A DNA stretch of 64,000 nt from NCBI GenBank assembly GCA_964036665.1, contig OZ038530.1, forward strand, positions 2,790,001 through 2,854,000, written 5' to 3'. The DNA is from Gordius sp. MW1. Lineage: Eukaryota > Nematomorpha > Gordioida > Gordea > Gordiidae. Position 1 is the stretch's first letter. The number at the start of each line of letters is the position of its first letter. Position numbers and translations under genes: made by a program. Shown here in pieces: positions 51,101 through 62,230 of this stretch. A model generated the notes under the pieces. The model was given only the letters and a program-made list of their open reading frames with translations, was not told where the DNA came from and ran no database searches.

Positions 51101-51572
51101 GTTGAATGGGGACACAATGTCGCAGCCGAGGCGTAGGCCTACAGCTATTCGGAGTTCCTCGCCCGACAGGTGTAACCCTAGGTTTTGGCTTGGTAGGGCC
51201 TCGAGCCATTCGTAACCCCCGGAGGATGCCCAATTGAAGTGGAGATTTCCCAAAGATAGGTTGTTCGAAGTGAGGTAAGCTACGGAACGTGCTATCAGTG
51301 GTAAGTCCCAATCCTTTTGGGCGGTTCCATTCGGGTGAGTAGCGGAATCCAGTTTGAGGTCTTCCCACGCCTGAAGGGCGCTGTCGAGGTGCGGGTCTTG
51401 GGTTTGAGTGATTTGCTTGATTAACTCATCCGTTGATAAACGGGATGAAATGAACCCTGCTAGTGAGAGTAGGTGGGGGGGTCGGATGCCTATACCACCA
51501 CTCTTAGAGGGAAGGGTGGCTTGGAGCCATTGGAGAGGGCTAAATTTAAGGTTTAGGCACCTTTCGACTAGC

Positions 51573-51576
51573 AATT
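51573..51576. repeat. Target-site duplication, right copy (AATT)
   Basis: AATT directly follows the truncated 5' end of the element and continues as GGCTTACTTTTATAT, the normal satellite. The preceding base is C where the empty site has A, which fixes the boundary. Confidence 0.75.
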
Positions 51577-52369
51577 GGCTTACTTTTATATATTTTTTTA
51601 CGCTCTTTCACATAGAATCGAAAAAAATAAATCATTTTACCTCAAAATGTTTCACATTTTTTTCTTTCAACCGTATTCATCCGATGAAAGTTGTCGTTTC
51701 CAGACGTGGTTTCCATGATAAAAAGTAAAAATTTATCAGAATCAGAGAACTATTACTTTGAAATCATGATCGCATAGAGCAGTTTTCAAAAGTTAAGCAT
51801 TCACGTTGCGATACAACAAACTAATCGCAACAATAAAACGTTGTCTTTAAAATGATAGTTCTCGCAGCTTAAAACCGCTTCTCTGAAGTCAATCGAGGAT
51901 AATAGGATTCTCAAATTGGCTTACTTTTATATATTTTTTTACGCTCTTTCACATAGAATCGAAAAAAATAAATCTTTTTACCTCAAAATTTTTCACATAT
52001 TTTTCTTTCAACCGTATTCATCCGATGAAAGTTGTCGTTTTCAGACGTGGTTTCCATGATAAAAAGTAAAAACTTATCAGAATCAGAGAACTATTACTTT
52101 GAAATCATGATCGCAAAGATAAGTTTTCAAAAATTAAGCAATCACGTTGCGATACAACAAACTAATCGCAACAACAAAACCTTGTATTTTGTCAAAATGA
52201 TAGTTCTCGCATCTTAAAACTTCTTTTCGGAAATCAATCGAGGATAATAGGATTCTCAAATTGGCTTACTTTTATATATTTTTTTACGCTCTTTCACATA
52301 GAATGGAAAAAAATTAATATTTTTACCTCAAAATTTTTCACATATTTTTCTTTCAACCGTATTCATCCG

Positions 52370-53330
52370 ATGAAAGGGTTCGTTTTCAGACCTGGTTTCC
52401 ATGATAAAAAGTAAAAACTTATCAGAATCAGAGAACTATTACTTTGAAATCATGATCGCATAGACCAGTTTTCAAAAATTAAGCAATCACGTTGCAATAC
52501 ATACAACAAACTAATCGCAACAACAAAACCTTGTCTTTTGTCAAAACGATAGTTCTCGCATCTTAAAACATCTTTTCGGAAATCAATCGAGGATAATAGG
52601 ATTCTCAAATTGGCTTACTTTTATATATTTTTTTACGCTCTTTCACATAGAATCGAAAAAAATAAATCTTTTTACCTCAAAATTTTTCACATTTTTTTCT
52701 TTCAACCGTATTCATCCGATGAAAGTTGTCGTTTCCAGACGTGGTTTCCATGATAAAAAGTAAAAATTTATCAGAATCAGAGAACTATTACTTTGAAATC
52801 ATGATCGCATAGAGCAGTTTTCAAAAGTTAAGCATTCACGTTGCGATACAACAAACTAATCGCAACAATAAAACGTTGTCTTTAAAATGATAGTTCTCGC
52901 AGCTTAAAACCGCTTCTCTGAAGTCAATCGAGGATAATAGGATTCTCAAATTGGCTTACTTTTATATATTTTTTTACGCTCTTTCACATAGAATGGAAAA
53001 AAATTAATATTTTTACCTCAAAATTTTTCACATATTTTTCTTTCAACCGTATTCATCCGATGAAAGGGTTCGTTTTCAGACCTGGTTTCCATGATAAAAA
53101 GTAAAAACTTATCAGAATCAGAGAACTATTACTTTGAAATCATGATCGCATAGACCAGTTTTCAAAAATTAAGCAATCACGTTGCAATACATACAACAAA
53201 CTAATCGCAACAACAAAACCTTGTCTTTTGTCAAAACGATAGTTCTCGCATCTTAAAACATCTTTTCGGAAATCAATCGAGGATAATAGGATTCTCAAAT
53301 TGGCTTACTTTTATATATTTTTTTACGCTC
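52370..53330 (+). repeat. Subfamily with GAAAGGGTTCG and ATAC insertion, two copies 690 bp apart
   Basis: Long monomers with GAAAGGGTTCG in place of GAAAGTTGTCG, GTTGCAATACATACAAC (dyad base changed and 4 nt added), TCAAAACGATAG and TTAAAACATC occur at about 52.37 and 53.06 kb, separated by one S monomer (349 + 341 = 690). A third copy is at about 62.01 kb in the paralogous segment. Confidence 0.8.
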
Positions 53331-56300
53331 TTTCACATAGAATCGAAAAAAATAAATCTTTTTACCTCAAAATTTTTCACATATTTTTCTTTCAACCGTA
53401 TTCATCCGATGAAAGTTGTCGTTTTCAGACGTGGTTTCCATGATAAAAAGTAAAAACTTATCAGAATCAGAGAACTATTACTTTGAAATCATGATCGCAT
53501 AGACCAGTTTTCAAAAATTAGGCAATCACGTTGCGATACAACAAACTAATCGCAACAACAAAACCTTGTCTTTTGTCAAAATGATAGTTCTCGCATCTTA
53601 AAACTTCTTTTCGGAAATCAATCGAGGATAATAGGATTTTCAAATTGGCTTACTTTTATATATTTTTTTACGCTCTTTCACATAGAATCGAAAAAAATAA
53701 ATCTTTTTACCTCAAAATTTTTCACATTTTTTTCTTTCAACCGTATTCATCCTATGAAAGTTGTCGTTTTCAGACGTGGTTTCCATGATAAAAAGTAAAA
53801 ACTTATCAGAATCAGAGAACTATTACTTTGAAATCATGATCGCAAAGACCAGTTTTCAAAAATTAAGCAATCACGTTGCGATACAACAAACTAATCTCAA
53901 CAACAAAACCTTGTCTTTTGTCAAAATGATAGTTCTCGCATCTTAAAACTTCTTTACGGAAATCAATCGAGGATAATAGGATTCTCTGGCTTACTTTTAT
54001 ATATTTTTTTACGCTCTTTCACATAGAATGGAAAAAAATAAATATTTTTACCTCAAAATTTTTCACATATTTTTCTTTCAACCGTATTCATCCGATGATA
54101 GTTGTCGTTTTCAGACCTGGTTTCCATGATAAAAAGTAGAAACTTATCAGAATCAGAGAACTATTACTTTGAAATCATGATCGCATAGACCAGTTTTCAA
54201 AAATTAAGCAATCACGTTGCGATACAACAAACTAATCGCAACAACAAAACCTTGTCTTTTGTAAAAATGATAGTTCTCGCATCTTAAAACTTCTTTTCGG
54301 AAATCAATCGAGGATAATAGGATTCTCAAATTGGCTTATTTTTATATATTTTCTTACGCTCTTTCACATAGAATGGAAAAAAATAAATATTTTTACCTTA
54401 AAATTTTTCACATATTTTTCTTTCAACCGTATTCATCCGATGAAAGTTGTCGTTTTCAGACGTGGTTTCCATGATAAAAAGTAAAAACTTATCAGAATCA
54501 GAGAACTATTACTTTGAAATCATGATCGCATAGACCAGTTTTCAAAAATTAAGCAATCACGTTGCGATACAACAAACTAATCGCAACAACAAAACCTTGT
54601 CTTTTGTCAAAATGATAGTTCTCGCATCTTAAAACTTTTTTTCGGAAATCAATCGAGGATAATAGGATTCTCAAATTGGCTTACTTTTATATATTTTTTT
54701 ACGCTCTTTCACATAGAATCGAAAAAAATAAATCTTTTTACCTCAAAATTTTTCACATATTTTTCTTTCAACCGTATTCATCCTATGAAAGTTGTCGTTT
54801 TCAGACGTGGTTTCCATGATAAAAAGTAAAAACTTATCAGAATCAGAGAACTATTACTTTGAAATCATGATCGCAAAGACCAGTTTTCAAAAATTAAGCA
54901 ATCACGTTGCGATACAACAAACTAATCGCAACAACAAAACCTTGTCTTTTGTCAAAATGATAGTTCTCGCATCTTAAAACTTCTTTTCGGAAATCAATCG
55001 AGGATAATAGGATTCTCAAATTGGCTTACTTTTATATATTTTTTGTACGATCTTTCACATAGAATGGAAAAAAATAAATATTTTTACCTCAAAATTTTTC
55101 ACATATTTTTCTTTCAACCGTATTCATCCGATGAAAGTTGTCGTTTTCAGACGTGGTTTCCATGATAAAAGTAAAAACTTATCAGAATCAGAGAACTATT
55201 ACTTTGAAATCATGATCGCATAGACCAGTTTTCAAAAATTAAGCAATCACGTTGCGATACAACAAACTAATCGCAACAACAAAACCTTGTCTTTTGTCAA
55301 AATGATAGTTCTCGCAGCTTAAAACTTATTTTCGGAAGTCAATCCAGGATAATAGGATTCTCAAATTGGCTTACTTTTCTATATTTTTTTACGCTCTTTC
55401 ACATAGAATCGAAAAAAATAAATCTTTTTACCTCAAAATTTTTCACATTTTTTTCTTTCAACCGTATTCATCCGATGAAAGTTGTCGTTTCCAGACGTGG
55501 TTTCCATGATAAAAAGTAAAAATTTATCAGAATCAGAGAACTATTACTTTGAAATCATGATCGCATAGAGCAGTTTTCAAAAGTTAAGCATTCACGTTGC
55601 GATACAACAAACTAATCGCAACAATAAAACGTTGTCTTTAAAATGATAGTTCTCGCAGCTTAAAACCGCTTCTCTGAAGTCAATCGAGGATAATAGGATT
55701 CTCAAATTGGCTTACTTTTATATATTTTTTTACGCTCTTTCACATAGAATCGAAAAAAATAAATCTTTTTACCTCAAAATTTTTCACATTTTTTTCTTTC
55801 AACCGTATTCATCCTATGAAAGTTGTCGTTTTCAGACGTGGTTTCCATGATAAAAAGTAAAAACTTATCAGAATCAGAGAACTATTACTTTGAAATCATG
55901 ATCGCAAAGACCAGTTTTCAAAAATTAAGCAATCACGTTGCGATACAACAAACTAATCGCAACAACAAAACCTTGTCTTTTGTCAAAATGATAGTTCTCG
56001 CATCTTAAAACTTCTTTACGGAAATCAATCGAGGATAATAGGATTCTCAAATTGGCTTACTTTTATATATTTTTTTACGCTCTTTCACATAGAATGGAAA
56101 AAAATAAATATTTTTACCTCAAAATTTTTCACATATTTTTCTTTCAACCGTATTCATCCGATGAAAGTTGTCGTTTTCAGACGTGGTTTCCATGATAAAA
56201 AGTAAAAACTTATCAGAATCAGAGAACTATTACTTTGAAATCATGATCGCATAGACCAGTTTTCAAAAATTAGGCAATCACGTTGCGATACAACAAACTA

Positions 56301-59300
56301 ATCGCAACAACAAAACCTTGTCTTTTGTCAAAATGATAGTTCTCGCATCTTAAAACTTCTTTTCGGAAATCAATCGAGGATAATAGGATTTTCAAATTGG
56401 CTTACTTTTATATATTTTTTTACGCTCTTTCACATAGAATGAAAAAAAATAAATATTTTTACCTCAAAATTTTTCACATATTTTTCTTTCAACCGTATTC
56501 ATCCGATGAAAGTTGTCGTTTTCAGACGTGGTTTCCATGATAAAAAGTAAAAACTTATCAGAATCAGAGAACTATTACTTTGAAATCATGATCGCATAGA
56601 CCAGTTTTCAAAAATTAAGCAATCACGTTGCGATACAACAAACTAATTGCAACAACAAAACCTTGTCTTTTGTCAAAATGATAGTTCTCGCATCTTAAAA
56701 CTTCTTTTCGGAAATCAATCGAGGATAATAGGATTTTCAAATTGGCTTACTTTTATATATTTTTTTACGCTCTTTCACATAGAATGAAAAAAAATAAATA
56801 TTTTTACCTCAAAATTTTTCACATATTTTTCTTTCAACCGTATTCATCCGATGAAAGTTGTCGTTTTCAGACGTGGTTTCCATGATAAAAAGTAAAAACT
56901 TATCAGAATCAGAGAACTATTACTTTGAAATCATGATCGCATAGACCAGTTTTCAAAAATTAAGCAATCACGTTGCGATACAACAAACTAATTGCAACAA
57001 CAAAACCTTGTCTTTTGTCAAAATGATAGTTCTCGCATCTTAAAACTTCTTTACGGAAATCAATCGAGGATAATAGGATTCTCAAATTGGCTTACTTTTA
57101 TATATTTTTTTACGCTCTTTCACATAGAATGGAAAAAAATAAATATTTTTACCTCAAAATTTTTCACATATTTTTCTTTCAACCGTATTCATCCGATGAA
57201 AGTTGTCGTTTTCAGACGTGGTTTCCATGATAAAAAGTAAAAACTTATCAGAATCAGAGAACTATTACTTTGAAATCATGATCGCATAGACCAGTTTTCA
57301 AAAATTAAGCATTCACGTTGCGATACAACAAACTAATCGCAACAATAAAACGTTGTCTTTAAAATGATAGTTCTCGCAGCTTAAAACCGCTTCTCTGAAG
57401 TCAATCGAGGATAATAGGATTCTCAAATTGGCTTACTTTTATATATTTTTTTACGCTCTTTCACATAGAATCGAAAAAAATAAATCTTTTTACCTCAAAA
57501 TTTTTCACATATTTTTCTTTCAACCGTATTCATCCGATGATAGTTGTCGTTTTCAGACCTGGTTTCCATGATAAAAAGTAGAAACTTATCAGAATCAGAG
57601 AACTATTACTTTGAAATCATGATCGCATAGACCAGTTTTCAAAAATTAAGCAATCACGTTGCGATACAACAAACTAATCGCAACAACAAAACCTTGTCTT
57701 TTGTAAAATGATAGTTCTCGCATCTTAAAACTTCTTTTCGGAAATCAATCGAGGATAATAGGATTCTCAAATTGGCTTATTTTTATATATTTTTTTACGC
57801 TCTTTCACATAGAATGGAAAAAAATAAATATTTTTACCTCAAAATTTTTCACATATTTTTCTTTCAACCGTATTCATCCGATGAAAGTTGTCGTTTTCAG
57901 ACGTGGTTTCCATGATAAAAAGTAAAAACTTATCAGAATCAGAGAACTATTACTTTGAAATCATGATCGCATAGACCAGTTTTCAAAAATTAGGCAATCA
58001 CGTTGCGATACAACAAACTAATCGCAACAACAAAACCTTGTCTTTTGTCAAAATGATAGTTCTCGCATCTTAAAACTTCTTTTCGGAAATCAATCGAGGA
58101 TAATAGGATTTTCAAATTGGCTTACTTTTATATATTTTTTTACGCTCTTTCACATAGAATGAAAAAAAATAAATATTTTTACCTCAAAATTTTTCACATA
58201 TTTTTCTTTCAACCGTATTCATCCGATGAAAATTGTCGTTTTCAGACGTGGTTTCCATGATAAAAAGTAAAAACTTATCAGAATCAGAGAACTATTACTT
58301 TGAAATCATGATCGCATAGACCAGTTTTCAAAAATTAAGCAATCACGTTGCGATACAACAAACTAATTGCAACAACAAAACCTTGTCTTTTGTCAAAATG
58401 ATAGTTCTCGCATCTTAAAACTTTTTTTCGGAAATCAATCGAGGATAATAGGATTCTCAAATTGGCTTACTTTTATATATTTTTTTACGCTCTTTCACAT
58501 AGAATCGAAAAAAATAAATCTTTTTACCTCAAAATTTTTCACATATTTTTCTTTCAACCGTATTCATCCTATGAAAGTTGTCGTTTTCAGACGTGGTTTC
58601 CATGATAAAAAGTAAAAACTTATCAGAATCAGAGAACTATTACTTTGAAATCATGATCGCAAAGACCAGTTTTCAAAAATTAAGCAATCACGTTGCGATA
58701 CAACAAACTAATCGCAACCCCAAAACCTTGTCTTTTGTCAAAATGATAGTTCTCGCATCTTAAAACTTCTTTTCGGAAATCAATCGAGGATAATAGGATT
58801 CTCAAATTGGGTTACTTTTATATATTTTTTTACGCTCTTTCACATAGAATAGAAAAAAATAAATATTTTTACCTCAAAATTTTTCACATATTTTTCTTTC
58901 AACCGTATTCATCCGATGATAGTTGTCGTTTTCAGACCTGGTTTCCATGATAAAAAGTAGAAACTTATCAGAATCAGAGAACTATTACTTTGAAATCATG
59001 ATCGCATAGACCAGTTTTCGAAAATTAAGCAATCACGTTGCGATACAACAAACTAATCGCAACAACAAAACCTTGTCTTTTGTCAAAATGATAGTTCTCG
59101 CATCTTAAAACTTCTTTTCGGAAATCAATCGAGGATAATAGGATTCTCAAATTGGCTTACTTTTATATATTTTTTTACGCTCTTTCACATAGAATGGAAA
59201 AAAATAAATATTTTTACCTCAAAATTTTTCACATATTTTTCTTTCAACCGTATTCATCCGATGAAAGTTGTCGTTTTCAGACGTGGTTTCCATGATAAAA

Positions 59301-59999
59301 AGTAAAAACTTATCAGAATGAGAGAACTATTACTTTGAAATCATGATCGCATAGACCAGTTTTCAAAAATTAAGCAATCACGTTGCGATACAACAAACTA
59401 ATCGCAACAACAAAACCTTGTCTTTTGTCAAAATGATAGTTCTCGCAGCTTAAAACTTATTTTCGGAAGTCAATCCAGGATAATAGGATTCTCAAATTGG
59501 CTTACTTTTATATATTTTTTTACGCTCTTTCACATAGAATCGAAAAAATAAATCTTTTTACCTCAAAATTTTTCACATTTTTTTCTTTCAACCGTATTCA
59601 TCCGATGAAAGTTGTCGTTTCCAGACGTGGTTTCCATGATAAAAAGTAAAAATTTATCAGATTCAGAGAACTATTACTTTGAAATCATGATCGCATAGAG
59701 CAGTTTTCAAAAGTTAAGCATTCACGTTGCGATACAACAAACTAATCGCAACAATAAAACGTTGTCTTTAAAATGATAGTTCTCGCAGCTTAAAACCGCT
59801 TCTCTGAAGTCAATCGAGCATAATAGGATTCTCAAATTGGCTTACTTTTATATATTTTTTTACGCTCTTTCACATAGAATGGAAAAAAATAAATATTTTT
59901 ACCTCAAAATTTTTCACATATTTTTCTTTCAACCGTATTCATCCGATGAAAGTTGTCGTTTTCAGACGTGGTTTCCATGATAAAAAGTAAAAACTTATC

Positions 60000-62230
60000 A
60001 GAATCAGAGAACTATTACTTTGAAATCATGATCGCATAGACCAGTTTTCAAAAATTAAGCAATCACGTTGCGATACAACAAACTAATCGCAACAACAAAA
60101 CCTTGTCTTTTGTCAAAATGATAGTTCTCGCATCTTAAACTTCTTTTCGGAAATCAATCGAGGATAATAGGATTCTCAAATTGGCTTACTTTTATATATT
60201 TTTTTACGCTCTTTCACATAGAATGGAAAAAAATAAATATTTTTACCTCAAAATCTTTCACATATTTTTCTTTCAACCGTATTCATCCGATGAAAGTTGT
60301 CGTTTTCAGACGTGGTTTCCATGATAAAAAGTAAAAACTTATCAGAATCAGAGAACTATTACTTTGAAATCATGATCGCATAGACCAGTTTTCAAAAATT
60401 AAGCAATCACGTTGCGATACAACAAACTATTCGCAACAACAAAACCTTGTCTTTTGTCAAAATGATAGTTCTCGCATCTTAAAACTTCTTTTCGGAAATC
60501 AATCGAGGATAATAGGATTCTCAAATTGGCTTACTTTAATATATTTTTTTACGCTCTTTCACATAGAGTGGAAAAAAATAAATATTTTTACCTCAAAATT
60601 TTTCACATATTTTTCTTTCAACCGTATTCATCCGATGAAAGTTGTCGTTTTCAGACGTGGTTTCCATGATAAAAAGTAAAAACTTATCAGAATCAGAGAA
60701 CTATTACTTTGAAATCATGATCGCATAGACCAGTTTTCAAAAATTAAGCAATCACGTTGCGATACAACAAACTAATCGCAACAACAAAACCTTGTCTTTT
60801 GTCAAAATGATAGTTCTCGCAGCTTAAAACTTATTTTCGGAAGTCAATCCAGGATAATAGGATTCTCAAATTGGCTTACTTTTATATATTTTTTTACGCT
60901 CTTTCACATAGAATCGAAAAAAATAAATCATTTTACCTCAAAATTTTTCACATTTTTTTCTTTCAACCGTATTCATCCGATGAAAGTTGTCGTTTCCAGA
61001 CGTGGTTTCCATGATAAAAAGTAAAAATTTATCAGAATCAGAGAACTATTACTTTGAAATCATGATCGCATAGAGCAGTTTTCAAAAGTTAAGCATTCAC
61101 GTTGCGATACAACAAACTAATCGCAACAATAAAACGTTGTCTTTAAAATGATAGTTCTCGCAGCTTAAAACCGCTTCTCTGAAGTCAATCGAGGATAATA
61201 GGATTCTCAAATTGGCTTACTTTTATATATTTTTTTACGCTCTTTCACATAGAATCGAAAAAAATAAATCTTTTTACCTCAAAATTTTTCACATATTTTT
61301 CTTTCAACCGTATTCATCCTATGAAAGTTGTCGTTTTCAGACGTGGTCTCCATGATAAAAAGTAAAAACTTATCAGAATCAGAGAACTATTACTTTGAAA
61401 TCATGATCGCATAGACCAGTTTTCAAAAATTAAGCAATCACGTTGCGATACAACAAACTAATCGCAACAACAAAACCTTGTCTTTTGTCAAAATGATAGT
61501 TCTCGCAGCTTAAAACTTCTTTTCGGAAGTCAATCGAGGATAATAGGATTCTCAAATTGGCTTACTTTTATATATTTTTTTACGCTCTTTCACATAGAAT
61601 GGAAAAAATAAATATTTTTACCTCAAAATTTTTCACATATTTTTCTTTCAACCGTATTCATCCTATGAAAGTTGTCGTTTTCAGACGTGGTTTCCATGAT
61701 AAAAAGTAAAAACTTATCAGAATCAGAGAACTATTACTTTGAAATCATGATCGCAAAGATAAGTTTTCAAAAATTAAGCAATCACGTTGCGATACAACAA
61801 ACTAATCGCAACAACAAAACCTTGTATTTTGTCAAAATGATAGTTCTCGCATATTAACACTTCTTTTCGGAAATCAATCGAGGATAATAGGATTCTCAAA
61901 TTGGCTTACTTTTATATATTTTTTTACGCTCTTTCACATAGAATGGAAAAAAATAAATATTTTTACCTCAAAATTTTTCACATATTTTTCTTTCAACCGT
62001 ATTCATCCGATGAAAGGGTTCGTTTTCAGACCTGGTTTCCATGATAAAAAGTAAAAACTTATCAGAATCAGAGAACTATTACTTTGAAATCATGATCGCA
62101 TAGACCAGTTTTCAAAAATTAAGCAATCACGTTGCAATACATACAACAAACTAATCGCAACAACAAAACCTTGTCTTTTGTCAAAACGATAGTTCTCGCA
62201 TCTTAAAACATCTTTTCGGAAATCAATCGA
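60000..62230 (+). repeat. Paralogous satellite segment with the insertion site empty
   Basis: The segment matches 49.55-50.43 kb at offset 10441 (CATCTTAAACTTC at 49692 and 60133; CACATAGAGTGG and CTTTAATATATT just upstream of it). Past the site it matches the right flank from 51573 at offset 9296 (AATAAATCATTTTACC shared). It continues to match after one extra monomer at offset about 9640 (GCAAAGATAAG, CCTTGTATTTTG, GAAAGGGTTCG). At 60865-60875 the motif is intact with no element. Confidence 0.85.

Larger units (their letters stand above)
50570..51571 (-). pseudogene. Retrotransposon ORF, C-terminal fragment with in-frame stop
   Basis: About 334 codons in one frame, broken once by TAG at 50870-50872. 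Numbering from 51574, residues about 14-31 hold the post-RT segment with LP, GG and GIR. Residues 159-176 form a CCHC knuckle (C159, C162, H172, C176). Residue 186 is the H of an RH pair, and 218-220 are R-P-D, the first acidic residue of a PD-(D/E)xK nuclease. The stop falls just before an Asp-Phe-Thr, the position where related proteins have Trp-Asp, so the second catalytic Asp lies directly after it. The frame continues for about 100 codons, including an F-I-R-Q-K segment, to a terminal TAG. In active elements this region follows reverse transcriptase and nicks the target DNA. This copy lacks the RT and cannot encode a full enzyme. Family assignment is from motif order, not a database search. 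Confidence 0.82.
50431..51572 (-). mobile_element. 5'-truncated non-LTR retrotransposon (LINE), RLE-type
   Basis: About 1.14 kb with no similarity to the satellite, G+C-richer than its surroundings, interrupting the array in the CTCAAATTGG motif. On the minus strand it reads: ORF end (from 51571), TAG at 50572-50570, about 100 nt of A+T-rich 3' UTR, ATTAAA signal, and a poly(A) tail of 38-39 nt. The 5' end is truncated after the reverse transcriptase core, as is usual for target-primed insertion. AATT flanks both ends. The domain order (post-RT LPSKSGGIGIR-type segment, CCHC knuckle, PD...D nuclease core at the C-terminus) is that of elements with a restriction-like endonuclease, the architecture known from R2, R4, CRE, NeSL and Hero clades. 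I cannot assign a clade. It has no terminal repeats and no sign of its own promoter. Confidence 0.9.

Noticed and set aside
50673-51105. Plus-strand open frames within the insertion
   Set aside because: They lie opposite the retrotransposon ORF, which has recognisable motifs on the minus strand; the plus frames have none.
51003-51368. Second minus-strand frame of about 121 codons
   Set aside because: It overlaps the main ORF in another frame, has low complexity rich in Pro/Arg and no domain.
51408-51728. Open frame crossing the 5' junction of the retrotransposon
   Set aside because: Half is antisense to the element ORF and half is satellite; a chance fusion.
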